This document shows positions 8,604 through 16,401 of a stretch of DNA of 30,579 nt, piece after piece. The notes under the pieces were generated by a model. It was not told where the DNA came from and searched no databases. It saw only the letters and a program-made list of their open reading frames with translations. The DNA is from an uncultured Oscillospiraceae bacterium (GTDB lineage: Bacteria > Bacillota > Clostridia > Oscillospirales > Acutalibacteraceae). Position numbers and translations under genes: made by a program. Positions within the stretch are counted from its first letter, which is position 1. Every line of letters starts with the position of its first letter. The DNA lies in contig URGH01000026.1 in NCBI GenBank assembly GCA_900547305.1, positions 1-30,579 of the forward strand, read 5' to 3'.

Positions 8604-11446
8604 TTCAATCCCTCTAATCCAAATTCTTCGCGCTTGCGTTTAAGCTCAATTGAGGTTTCCTCTGTCCATTTTGCAAGGCTGGCGCGGGCGTTTTCGCCCC
8701 CCACAACCGTGCTGTTGAACGCATTGTTCAGGTTGCGGCTCACATAATAATCGCCCGGCACCTGCGGCACCTCCCGAATAGCGTACAGCTGTGTTTTGAG
8801 CGCTTTAAGCTGTGTTTTGGTCCACGGAATAGACTCCATAGTTTTTATATTCGCCGTAGAGCACCTTGCCGAAAGCCCCAGCACCGATTCCGTTTCCAGT
8901 GAGTAGCGCGTCTGAGTTTCATCCGAGGTCCACCATTTAAGAAATTCCCAGGCTTCCTCAGTCTTTTTGGTGTTTTTAAAAATAATGCATGCCGTACCCG
9001 ATGCCGCGCTTGTTCTGTCAATAGTGCCGTCGGGCTTTTCCGTTCCCGGTATAGGTGTCATTTCCCACAGCCCGTCTATTTCGGGGGCGGCAACCCTCAG
9101 CGTGTTATACATACTGTAGGACTGTATACCTATGGGCATTTCACCCGTGCGGAAAAGGTTATAAAAATTATACGCAAGCGGAAAACCGTGCAGCACATAG
9201 TAATCGGTCCAGCTCTTAAAGGCTTCGTAAGCCTCGGGGGTGGAGAAATTAGTATCGGTAAGCGAGTCGTTATAATAGCTTACACCCTTTTGCATAAGCA
9301 GTGCGGGGAAAACATCGCCAAGCCCTATTTTCATTCCGTTACGGTGCATTATCGGCGCCAGCTCCAAAAGGTCGTTCCAGGTTTGCGGCACCTGCACATT
9401 CATTTCTTCAAGAATATCACTGCGGTAAAACAGCATATTATAGCTTAATGAATCGGGCAGCCCGTAGCAGCCGCCCAAAATTTCATAAGGCACGGTTGCG
9501 GAGTCAATAAATCTTGACTTAACCTCGTCAAACCCCTCTAACTTTGATAAATCGGTCAGCCCGTTTCGCACGGCAAGGTTTACCGGCTGGTCGCGCGCCA
9601 CCATTATTGCCACATCGGGTCCGTTTTTCGCAAGTATAGCCTGTATAAGCGAAGCGTCTACAAGCTTTATATCAACATCAATTTTATATTGCGGGGTAAA
9701 CGAATCTGACACTATATTATTTATTATTTGCAGTTGGTCGCGCCCGAGGGACAACCATATTGTTATTTTTTTATTCCCGGAGTTTCCCGAAATTCCGTAT
9801 TGCTGAACAAACGAAGCAATAAAGTTTTTAAACCCGCTTATAAAATTCTCTATAAATCCGGCATTGCAGCGCGGCAATGTATCATCCGGCGCTTTCAGAA
9901 TAAAATAATCTATTGTAAGCGGCTGATATTTTAAATCCAACAGCCAGGAGGATAAGCTGCTTATATTCGAAGAAAAGTTGCTAAGGCGTGACGAGGTTAT
10001 AAGCGAATCCGGCGTTTCTATTACGTTTTCCACCTGGCTTAAAAGGGTTTGAATGGTTGAGGTATTGACCGATTTATTACCTGTAACAGTCTCAAGATTT
10101 TTCTTTTCGGTACGCAGTATGCGCCTTGCCTCCTCAAGTATCTCAACCATATCGGGTATGCTTTCGGCAATGCTGTAATCGCGGTACGGGTCGGGGGAGG
10201 TGCCGGTAATTGTTATTATCCTCCTGTAAAGCTTCATAAGCGTATCATTAACATTTTGCAGGCTGCCCACTATCTCGCTTACCCGCCCCATAACCACCTC
10301 AAGCCGCATTATGTGCTTGCCGGCGGTAAGGTAAAACAGGTATGGCTCGTTTCCCTGCCCGAAAAGCAGCAGGTCCCAGTCCTCGGTGTAGGCAAAATCT
10401 ATGCACTCAGCCTCGGCAAAGGGCAGTTCGCCGTCCAGCGTCAGCCTTCTTGATGAGGCAAAGCCCTTTATAGTCTCCTGGCGGTAACGCGCGCCAAGGG
10501 TGTAAAGTCCGTCCTCCGGCACGTCAATTTCCCATGAAATCCACTGCGACTGGTACTTCCACGCATTAGCGCCTATACAGTTGTACCGTATGTGCGAGGG
10601 GTCAAAGGGCTGCGTAAGCGGACTGTTACGGTCATACTGTGCACGCAGGGTCTGGTCTGATTTACGGTAAGGCGTTTCCGCCTGTATGTATTTAATTTCG
10701 CTTTTGCTTTCTTTGTAGCCCGCCGCCTTATATTTTTCCGCAACCTCGGCATATGAGGGGACAGCCTTTTTATTTAAAAGAACAATGCTTTCAAGTGCCA
10801 CAGTCTCATTATTGCAAACAACAGTGACAGTATGCTCCCCTGCCGAAAAATAAAATTCATAGGAAATATTTCCGTAATTGCCCTTTACATCACGGAAATA
10901 CTCTCTGCTCCATTCAAATACTTCGGAAATTTCCGGGGTGTATTCATCGCCGTTTTCATCCATCGGCATTTTATCGGAATTATCCTTCCATATTCGCGGA
11001 AATGTAACCGATGAAGCCTCCGAAAACGGGTATTCGCCGTCTATTTTAATGCCGAGGTCAACTGCCGAGCCCTTGCCCTCTATGGGGCAGTAATCAAGCG
11101 CTACGGCGTAAAGCCCCGCGCGCGGTGTATTGACGCGCCAGGTAACGCTGCCCTCGCCGTTTTCCCACATAACGGCATTTGCCCTGCCGCAGTATTCGCC
11201 GTTTTTTAGCTCCGCATTTTCTTTTGAGGTATACGCGGCTGCCGCAACGGTTATTTCCTCATAAATCGGCTCTGCACCGTTTTCGGTATTTTTGTTATTA
11301 TAAACACCGTAAGAGCCTTCGGCATAAACCGTTTCCTGCAAATTGAGCTTGCCGCCCTCTGCCGCAAAGCAGCTTTGCGGTAAAACCGACGCAAGACACA
11401 GCACCGCAAGGCAGCCGGCAGTGATTTTTTTAGCGCACCTCAGCAT
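8600..11446 (-). CDS. Very large extracellular solute-binding protein with two N-terminal jelly-roll-like modules
   Basis: 948 residues, about twice the normal size of a CUT1 binding protein. A signal peptide (about 1-29, ending SCFA-AE) shows no lipobox at the expected place. Two mutually similar beta-rich modules follow, at about 65-228 and 258-400; each holds a G-LY-V/TL strand, then a L-x-I/L-DGE-PF block, resembling carbohydrate-binding jelly rolls. A helical linker spans about 420-500. From about 560 the sequence is a classic type 1 sugar-binding protein: TIWLSLGRDQ, DVAIMVARDQP, YGLPDSLSYNMLFYRSDIL, PQTWNDLLELAP, and EAWEFLKWWTS near the end. Start: GGAGG touches the upstream ATG at 11455 but lies nine bases from the ATG at 11446, so 11446 is preferred. 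It is the first gene of the importer operon. Confidence 0.9.
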   Translation of the reverse strand: MLRCAKKITAGCLAVLCLASVLPQSCFAAEGGKLNLQETVYAEGSYGVYNNKNTENGAEPIYEEITVAAAAYTSKENAELKNGEYCGRANAVMWENGEGSVTWRVNTPRAGLYAVALDYCPIEGKGSAVDLGIKIDGEYPFSEASSVTFPRIWKDNSDKMPMDENGDEYTPEISEVFEWSREYFRDVKGNYGNISYEFYFSAGEHTVTVVCNNETVALESIVLLNKKAVPSYAEVAEKYKAAGYKESKSEIKYIQAETPYRKSDQTLRAQYDRNSPLTQPFDPSHIRYNCIGANAWKYQSQWISWEIDVPEDGLYTLGARYRQETIKGFASSRRLTLDGELPFAEAECIDFAYTEDWDLLLFGQGNEPYLFYLTAGKHIMRLEVVMGRVSEIVGSLQNVNDTLMKLYRRIITITGTSPDPYRDYSIAESIPDMVEILEEARRILRTEKKNLETVTGNKSVNTSTIQTLLSQVENVIETPDSLITSSRLSNFSSNISSLSSWLLDLKYQPLTIDYFILKAPDDTLPRCNAGFIENFISGFKNFIASFVQQYGISGNSGNKKITIWLSLGRDQLQIINNIVSDSFTPQYKIDVDIKLVDASLIQAILAKNGPDVAIMVARDQPVNLAVRNGLTDLSKLEGFDEVKSRFIDSATVPYEILGGCYGLPDSLSYNMLFYRSDILEEMNVQVPQTWNDLLELAPIMHRNGMKIGLGDVFPALLMQKGVSYYNDSLTDTNFSTPEAYEAFKSWTDYYVLHGFPLAYNFYNLFRTGEMPIGIQSYSMYNTLRVAAPEIDGLWEMTPIPGTEKPDGTIDRTSAASGTACIIFKNTKKTEEAWEFLKWWTSDETQTRYSLETESVLGLSARCSTANIKTMESIPWTKTQLKALKTQLYAIREVPQVPGDYYVSRNLNNAFNSTVVGGENARASLAKWTEETSIELKRKREEFGLEGLK

Positions 11447-11479
11447 TGAACGCATCCTCCAAAATTCTTTTCTGTTATT

Positions 11480-11543
11480 ATTTTAATTCAAAACAATGCG
11501 TGCGTAAATATCGCATTTTTTAGAAATTTTATTTTTTCTTGCT
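11480..11543 (-). promoter_or_regulatory. Promoter of the importer operon with bipartite motif
   Basis: On the minus strand a -35-like TTTACG (11503-11508) lies 17 bases from a -10-like TAAAAT (11480-11485). Just upstream is a motif made of AGCAA (AGC at 11541-11543) and ATGCGATATT (ATG at 11514-11516); from AGC to the end of ATG is 30 bases. The same arrangement at the same distances occurs at 18599-18662 and 22692-22756. An AraC-type activator site touching the -35 box is the likely meaning. Confidence 0.6.
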
Positions 11544-11581
11544 GTCTTGGGGATTTCCAGAGCAAAAAAGAGCAAATTATA

Positions 11582-11610
11582 TTGCTTTTGCATTACAAAA
11601 TTATTATAAT
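11582..11610 (+). promoter_or_regulatory. Putative sigma-A promoter of the two-component genes
   Basis: TTGCTT (11582-11587) and TATAAT (11605-11610) are 17 bases apart, leaving a leader of about 40 nt before the response regulator ATG. It lies back to back with the importer promoter within the same 210-nt divergent intergenic region. The bipartite motif is not repeated in front of this promoter. Confidence 0.5.
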
Positions 11611-11656
11611 TTAATTACTGTTTAGATATTTAACATATAAATTAAGGGGTACTTCA

Positions 11657-13189
11657 ATGCTTAATATTCTAATTGTTGATGATGAATACCGTGACCGCCG
11701 CGGTATGTCAAACATAATTAACAACCAGGGCTGGAATGTAAAAACCTTTGAAGCCGGCTGCGGTCAGGCGGCGGTTAAAATGCTCAAGGAGCAGGATATT
11801 GACATTTTAATTACGGATATACGTATGCCGGATATTTTGGGCACAGACCTTGCACAGACCGCGGCAGCGCTGCACCCCGATATTAAAACGGTGTTTATAA
11901 GCGCATACCGTGATTTTGAGTACGCCCAGCAAGCGCTGCGCTGCGGTGTGGTGAATTATCTTTTAAAGCCGTACCTTATTGATGATTTTATTGCCGCAAT
12001 AGAAGCGGTGGTTAAAAAATGCCTTTATGAAAAATCAGAACACCCCGAAAGCACCGCCGCTCCCGTTCAGGATCAGCTTTTTAAGGATAATCTTTTCAGC
12101 TGCTTTTTAAAGGAGCCCGAGGACGAAGCGCTTATTTCAGAGCTTGAAAAGCAAATAGGCAGCCTTGAAAACGGTGTACAGCCGGTTATGATTGAAATTT
12201 TAAGCCGCAATACCGATATGACCAGAATACCGCTTAAAAAAATTCTGGAGAGCGCTTTTTGTCGGGATGTAAATTATTTCCGCCTCAATAACAGGCGCTG
12301 CCTGTGCCTGCTTACCGATAAAAGCCTGTTTCTACCCGAAAGCGGGCTTTCAGAAAGGCTTATAGCCGATTTTTCCGATTCGGGCGAAACCAAAATATGC
12401 GCGGTATACGGCGGTGCTATACATTCCGTAGGCGAGCTTATACAGAGTTACGCCAAGCTTTCCGGCACAATTGAGGTCTGCTTTTTTACGGAAAACAGCA
12501 TTGTTCTGCCGGCAGACAGCGGGAATTTATCCGAATACGAGAAAAATCCGCCGATAGACGCCGTAACCGACCGCATTGCCTTTTCGGTTCATTCAAAGGA
12601 CTACGACGCGGTGCTTTCGGATATAAAATTTTTATTTGATTATTTTAAAAGAAGCAATCATATGTCCGCTTTATATGTAAAATATATATGCTCAAATATA
12701 ATCAACCGAATTTTTCTTAACGTAAATGCCTATGATGTTGAAACCCAAATGCAAAAATATCTTAAAAAGGTGTTTGAAACGCAATCGGTCAATGATGTAT
12801 ACGCGGTTTTTGAGGAGCTGATAACCGAAATTCGAAACAGCGATGACAGCTACGAAAATTCAAGAATAATAAACAATGTTTACCACATTATAGAAACCGA
12901 ATATATGACCGATTTAACCCTTGAATCGGTAGCTCAGCGGCTTTATTTTTCGGCGTCCTACCTCAGCCATTTATTTAAAAAGGAAACCAACCAGAACTTT
13001 ATTGACTATATTAAAAACTACCGCCTGCAAAAATCCTGCGAGCTTTTAACAAATACAAACTTGCGTATTTCGCAAATTTGTACTAAAATCGGATATGAAA
13101 GCACGTCCTACTACTGCGCGCTTTTCAAATCCACCTACGGTATCACGCCTACGCAGTACCGTAAAAGAAAAAGCAGGGATAGCAAATGA
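11657..13189 (+). CDS. YesN-type response regulator with C-terminal AraC DNA-binding domain
   Basis: 510 residues. The N-terminal receiver domain (1-120) has all key residues: acidic pocket Asp8/Asp9, phospho-acceptor Asp54 (LITDIRMPD), Ser82, and Lys104 (LLKPY). A poorly conserved middle region (about 125-400) is typical of YesN proteins. The C-terminal AraC/XylS domain (about 405-505) has two helix-turn-helix units (LTLESVAQRLYFSASYLSHL and ISQICTKIGYESTSYYCALF). Such regulators usually activate neighbouring glycan import and degradation genes after phosphorylation by the paired YesM kinase. The gene is divergent from the importer operon and overlaps the kinase start by four bases. AAGGGG lies seven bases before the ATG. 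Its likely targets are the three promoters that share the bipartite motif. Confidence 0.95.
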   Translation: MLNILIVDDEYRDRRGMSNIINNQGWNVKTFEAGCGQAAVKMLKEQDIDILITDIRMPDILGTDLAQTAAALHPDIKTVFISAYRDFEYAQQALRCGVVNYLLKPYLIDDFIAAIEAVVKKCLYEKSEHPESTAAPVQDQLFKDNLFSCFLKEPEDEALISELEKQIGSLENGVQPVMIEILSRNTDMTRIPLKKILESAFCRDVNYFRLNNRRCLCLLTDKSLFLPESGLSERLIADFSDSGETKICAVYGGAIHSVGELIQSYAKLSGTIEVCFFTENSIVLPADSGNLSEYEKNPPIDAVTDRIAFSVHSKDYDAVLSDIKFLFDYFKRSNHMSALYVKYICSNIINRIFLNVNAYDVETQMQKYLKKVFETQSVNDVYAVFEELITEIRNSDDSYENSRIINNVYHIIETEYMTDLTLESVAQRLYFSASYLSHLFKKETNQNFIDYIKNYRLQKSCELLTNTNLRISQICTKIGYESTSYYCALFKSTYGITPTQYRKRKSRDSK

Positions 13190-14889
13190 AGCTTATAAAA
13201 ACACTGCCGCTGCGGTTCAATAATCTGCCCTACCGCAAAAAGCTGCTTATAACCCACTCGCTCGTTTTGGTAGTGCCTATTATAGTGCTGGGGTTTTACT
13301 CGTTTTATCAATCCCGCAAAATGCTTATAAACTCAAAGCTTACCGATATAGACTACTATTTCAGCCGCGCGTCTGCCGGACTTAACGAGGCAATTGAAAA
13401 CAGCGAAAAGGTTATTGATAAAATAAAAAATAATCCTACAATGAGCAGCGTTCTTAATTATGAGCCGGATAAATCGGGCGAAATAATGCGTGACGCCGAA
13501 ACCGTGCTTTCTCCCTTTATTTACAACGCAAAGCAAAATTACCGCTACATACGCGAAATAACCTTTTATTCCGCCACGGCGCGCCCGGCGTTCAGGAGCA
13601 TTATTCGCCCGCGCTCGGAGTTTAACATTTCTGAATTTCGGAAAAGCAATAACGGTGATTTTAACTGGTTTTACAATGAAAAAATGATAATACTCTCCCG
13701 CACCATAGTTATGGCAGATGAATATAAAGGCGACCTTACCATACAGATAAATCCGCAAAAACTGCTTGAAACCACCGCATCGCCTAATTTTTTCAATTAT
13801 AACATAGCTCTTTTTTCTGAGGACGGCAGCTGCATTTACAGCAGTATTTTACCTAAAGATAAGGCGCTTATTAAGGACATAAACGAGGTATTCGGCACCG
13901 AAGAAAACACAAAATTCGGCGGGAAGGACTTTCTTATTAAAAGCATAAAGCTTGAAAACGGCTTTGTGCTTACCGCCTTTGTAAATCAGGGCACGTTTTT
14001 GGTGGGTATTAAAAGCATACTTATTACAACCCTTATTTTTCTTTTAATATGCCTGTTTTTCTCAACACTGCTGGCATTGGCGTTTTCCAACACGCTTACA
14101 AAAAGGATAACCGTTTTGAATAACGAAATAAACCGCGTTAAAACAGGCGATTTGAATATAAGCGTTCATTCCGATTATTCCGACGAAATAGGAAACCTCA
14201 CCAATAATTTTGATAATATGATACGCCACATAAACCGCCTGATAGAAGATATACGCGAAAGCGAGCATATACAGAAAAAAGCAGAGCTGAAAGCCCTGCA
14301 GGCACAAATAAAGCCGCATTTTCTGTATAACGTTTTGCAGGCGGTAAACTGGAACGCTATTGATAAGGGAGATACCGAAACCAGCCTGATAGTGGTAAAT
14401 CTTTCAAACTTTTACCGCGCCGTTTTAAACAAGGGCGATGATGATATTTCGGTTGAAAAGGAGCTTAAAACAGTTGAATACTATATAAACGTTGAAAAAG
14501 CGATTTACGGCGATATTTTTAAGGTGGCTTATAATATAGATGAGGGCATAAAAAACTGCCTTGCCATTCCGCTTATACTCCAGCCGCTTGTTGAAAATGC
14601 AATTGAGCACGGAATAAGAAGCCTTGCAGAGCCGCACGGGGAAATTGCCGTTTCGGCATATGCCGAGGGCGAAACGCTTGTGTTCACCGTATCGGATAAC
14701 GGCGCGGGCATACTGCCCCAAAAAACAGATACCATTCTCACAAAAGCCACCTCGGGCTACGGGCTTAAAAACATAAATGAAAGAATAAAGCTGCGTTTCG
14801 GCGAGGAATACGGGCTGCGGCTCACATCCCCCCGCAACCCGACCGTTTTTACAATTACACTGCCACTTATTCCGCTTGAGCTGCAGTAA
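13186..14889 (+). CDS. YesM-type sensor histidine kinase
   Basis: 567 residues. One membrane helix at about 20-41, an extracellular sensor region (about 42-273, Cache-like in layout), a second helix at about 274-300, and a HAMP domain (about 300-352, KRITVLNNEINRVKTGDLNI). The His_kinase domain follows, with phospho-acceptor His378 in QIKPHFLYNVL, then the ATPase domain with an N box (LVENAIEHGI) and G boxes (SDNGAGI, GYGLKNINERI). It belongs to the LytS/YesM class. The ATG overlaps the response regulator stop (ATGA), so the two are made together. The extracellular domain presumably senses a sugar directly or through a binding protein; the ligand is not evident. It ends before a perfect hairpin at 14905-14947. 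Confidence 0.95.
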   Translation: MKLIKTLPLRFNNLPYRKKLLITHSLVLVVPIIVLGFYSFYQSRKMLINSKLTDIDYYFSRASAGLNEAIENSEKVIDKIKNNPTMSSVLNYEPDKSGEIMRDAETVLSPFIYNAKQNYRYIREITFYSATARPAFRSIIRPRSEFNISEFRKSNNGDFNWFYNEKMIILSRTIVMADEYKGDLTIQINPQKLLETTASPNFFNYNIALFSEDGSCIYSSILPKDKALIKDINEVFGTEENTKFGGKDFLIKSIKLENGFVLTAFVNQGTFLVGIKSILITTLIFLLICLFFSTLLALAFSNTLTKRITVLNNEINRVKTGDLNISVHSDYSDEIGNLTNNFDNMIRHINRLIEDIRESEHIQKKAELKALQAQIKPHFLYNVLQAVNWNAIDKGDTETSLIVVNLSNFYRAVLNKGDDDISVEKELKTVEYYINVEKAIYGDIFKVAYNIDEGIKNCLAIPLILQPLVENAIEHGIRSLAEPHGEIAVSAYAEGETLVFTVSDNGAGILPQKTDTILTKATSGYGLKNINERIKLRFGEEYGLRLTSPRNPTVFTITLPLIPLELQ

Positions 14890-14904
14890 ATGATTGGCAA
14901 ACCC

Positions 14905-14947
14905 AAATGCCCTCCTGTTTCGTCTTTACCGAAACAGGAGGGCATTT
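14905..14947. terminator. Perfect 18-bp inverted repeat between convergent genes
   Basis: AAATGCCCTCCTGTTTCG (14905-14922) and its exact reverse complement (14930-14947) enclose a 7-nt loop. It lies between the stop codons of the kinase and the DUF4832 gene, which face each other, so a bidirectional terminator is likely. There is no long U-run on either side, only the short T tract within the arm, so Rho-independent strength is uncertain. Confidence 0.65.
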
Positions 14948-14979
14948 ACTAACATCTACCGTCTAATATCTATCTGAAT

Positions 14980-16341
14980 TTATAACTCACCTAAAATATT
15001 AACACCGTTTATAAATTCACAGTCGTTTGCAAGCCTTGCACCATTATTTCCGTAATCTTTCAGTGAAAAGCCAAAACGCACTGCGGCGGAAATATCCCCG
15101 TCAAAATATGTCTCACAGGTTACTTCATTGCCGCTTTGCAGCTCTGAGAGCTTGCAGGCGGGTCTTGCCGCTATAATATTATTATCCTTATCAAGCAGCA
15201 CAATATCGCAGCTTTTCATTGAGTGCGGCGCTGAAAATCCGTAATTTATAAGCTTTAGCTTAATTTCGGTAAAGCGCCCCGCTTTTGAAATTTCCGCGTT
15301 TTTCGCCGCTATATGGTATCCGAGAAAATCCCTTATGTACTCATAGCAGCTGCGCTTTATCGCCTTGCCGTCGGTGCCTGTAAACCATTCGGGGTTAAAG
15401 GGCATACCGTTTTCCGTAAGCATTTCGGGCGTTACAGGCTCTGTTTTCCACCGTTCAATTGAGTAGGAATTTTCCCTTGCCCATTTTTCCTTATCCTTGC
15501 CCCGTTTTTCCTTATAGTTATGCTCTATGCTGAACGAGGTGAAATGATGCTTTGCAAGGCGTTTCGCAATAGGAAAGCCCAATAAATTGCAGCGGTCATC
15601 CACCCAGGGCATTTCGCCGTCCACCGTGAAATAAGGCGTTTCCTCGGTCATCTGCTCATAATACGGGCTGTCCTCCTTAGCACCGGAGTTCCACTGGTGG
15701 GGCTCATCCAGTATATAATCATCGTGATACCCTACCCTCGCTCTGCGCATATCGTATTTATCGAGAACATTCTTTATCCACACATAGCGCACCTGCACCG
15801 GCAGATTTTCGGGTATATTATCAAGCAGGTGGCTGAGTATGGTTTTTCTGTCCTGCTTAGCTCCGCCCGACCATTCGCCCCACGGTCCCAAATATCCCGC
15901 CTGAAAAGCATAAATCACATCACGGTTGCGCGCAATCACGTTTTCCAGCTGGTCAATGTGGCGCATTATCTGTTCTTCCTCTACGTCCTCTCTTGCCCAG
16001 CCCTCTTTATCGTCGTGAAGAATATAGGCAAACCGCAGCAATATTTTTATTCCCTTTTTGCGGCAATAATCAAAAAAGCTTTCAATGCTGTTTATTGCGG
16101 CATCGTCTAAATCCTTTTCCTTATAGGGGGTAAGATAAAAATAATGCTGAGTAATAAGGGGTCTGTCCTCCTTATATTTTTCAAGACATTCATCAAGATA
16201 CTCATAAGGGTTGCAGCCGCGGGCGTCTATCCTGTCACACGGTATATGCATACTGGTTTCCATTCTGAAGCCCCTATCGGGGTTTTCAAGCAGTATTTCC
16301 GTTTCCTTGCCGCGCAGCGGCTTAAATTCAAATGTTTTCAT
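14980..16341 (-). CDS. DUF4874/DUF4832 domain protein, probable glycan-related TIM-barrel protein
   Basis: 453 residues, with no signal peptide visible from the chosen start. The N-terminal part (about 15-160) holds ENPDRGFRMETSMHIP and GIKILLRFAYI, which match my memory of DUF4874. The C-terminal part (YLGPWGEWSG, DEPHQWNSGAKEDSPYYEQM, then a beta-sandwich-like tail) matches DUF4832. These families resemble glycoside-hydrolase barrels and occur in glycan loci, but no activity is known to me. I choose the ATG at 16341, with AAAGGA about ten bases upstream, over an upstream in-frame GTG at 16383 that lacks a ribosome site. It follows the shorter dockerin gene by 60 nt and probably shares its transcript. 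Being apparently cytoplasmic, it may act on imported oligosaccharides. Confidence 0.8.
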   Translation of the reverse strand: MKTFEFKPLRGKETEILLENPDRGFRMETSMHIPCDRIDARGCNPYEYLDECLEKYKEDRPLITQHYFYLTPYKEKDLDDAAINSIESFFDYCRKKGIKILLRFAYILHDDKEGWAREDVEEEQIMRHIDQLENVIARNRDVIYAFQAGYLGPWGEWSGGAKQDRKTILSHLLDNIPENLPVQVRYVWIKNVLDKYDMRRARVGYHDDYILDEPHQWNSGAKEDSPYYEQMTEETPYFTVDGEMPWVDDRCNLLGFPIAKRLAKHHFTSFSIEHNYKEKRGKDKEKWARENSYSIERWKTEPVTPEMLTENGMPFNPEWFTGTDGKAIKRSCYEYIRDFLGYHIAAKNAEISKAGRFTEIKLKLINYGFSAPHSMKSCDIVLLDKDNNIIAARPACKLSELQSGNEVTCETYFDGDISAAVRFGFSLKDYGNNGARLANDCEFINGVNILGEL

Positions 16342-16365
16342 AGTGAAATATCCTTTTAAATTAGT

Positions 16366-16391
16366 TTCGGCGGATGCTCCCACCCGCCGAA
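16366..16391 (-). other. Intercistronic hairpin between dockerin gene and DUF4832 gene
   Basis: TTCGGCGG (16366-16373) and CCGCCGAA (16384-16391) form an 8-bp GC-rich stem in the 60-nt gap. The T run follows it only in the plus direction, so on the transcribed strand it looks more like a partial terminator or an mRNA-stabilising hairpin than a full stop. It could lower expression of the downstream gene. Confidence 0.4.
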
Positions 16392-16401
16392 TTTTTTTAC
16401 T

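Noticed and set aside
16342..16383. Longer N-terminus for the DUF4874/DUF4832 gene starting at GTG 16383
   Set aside because: No ribosome site, overlaps the intercistronic hairpin, and the added residues do not resemble the family start.
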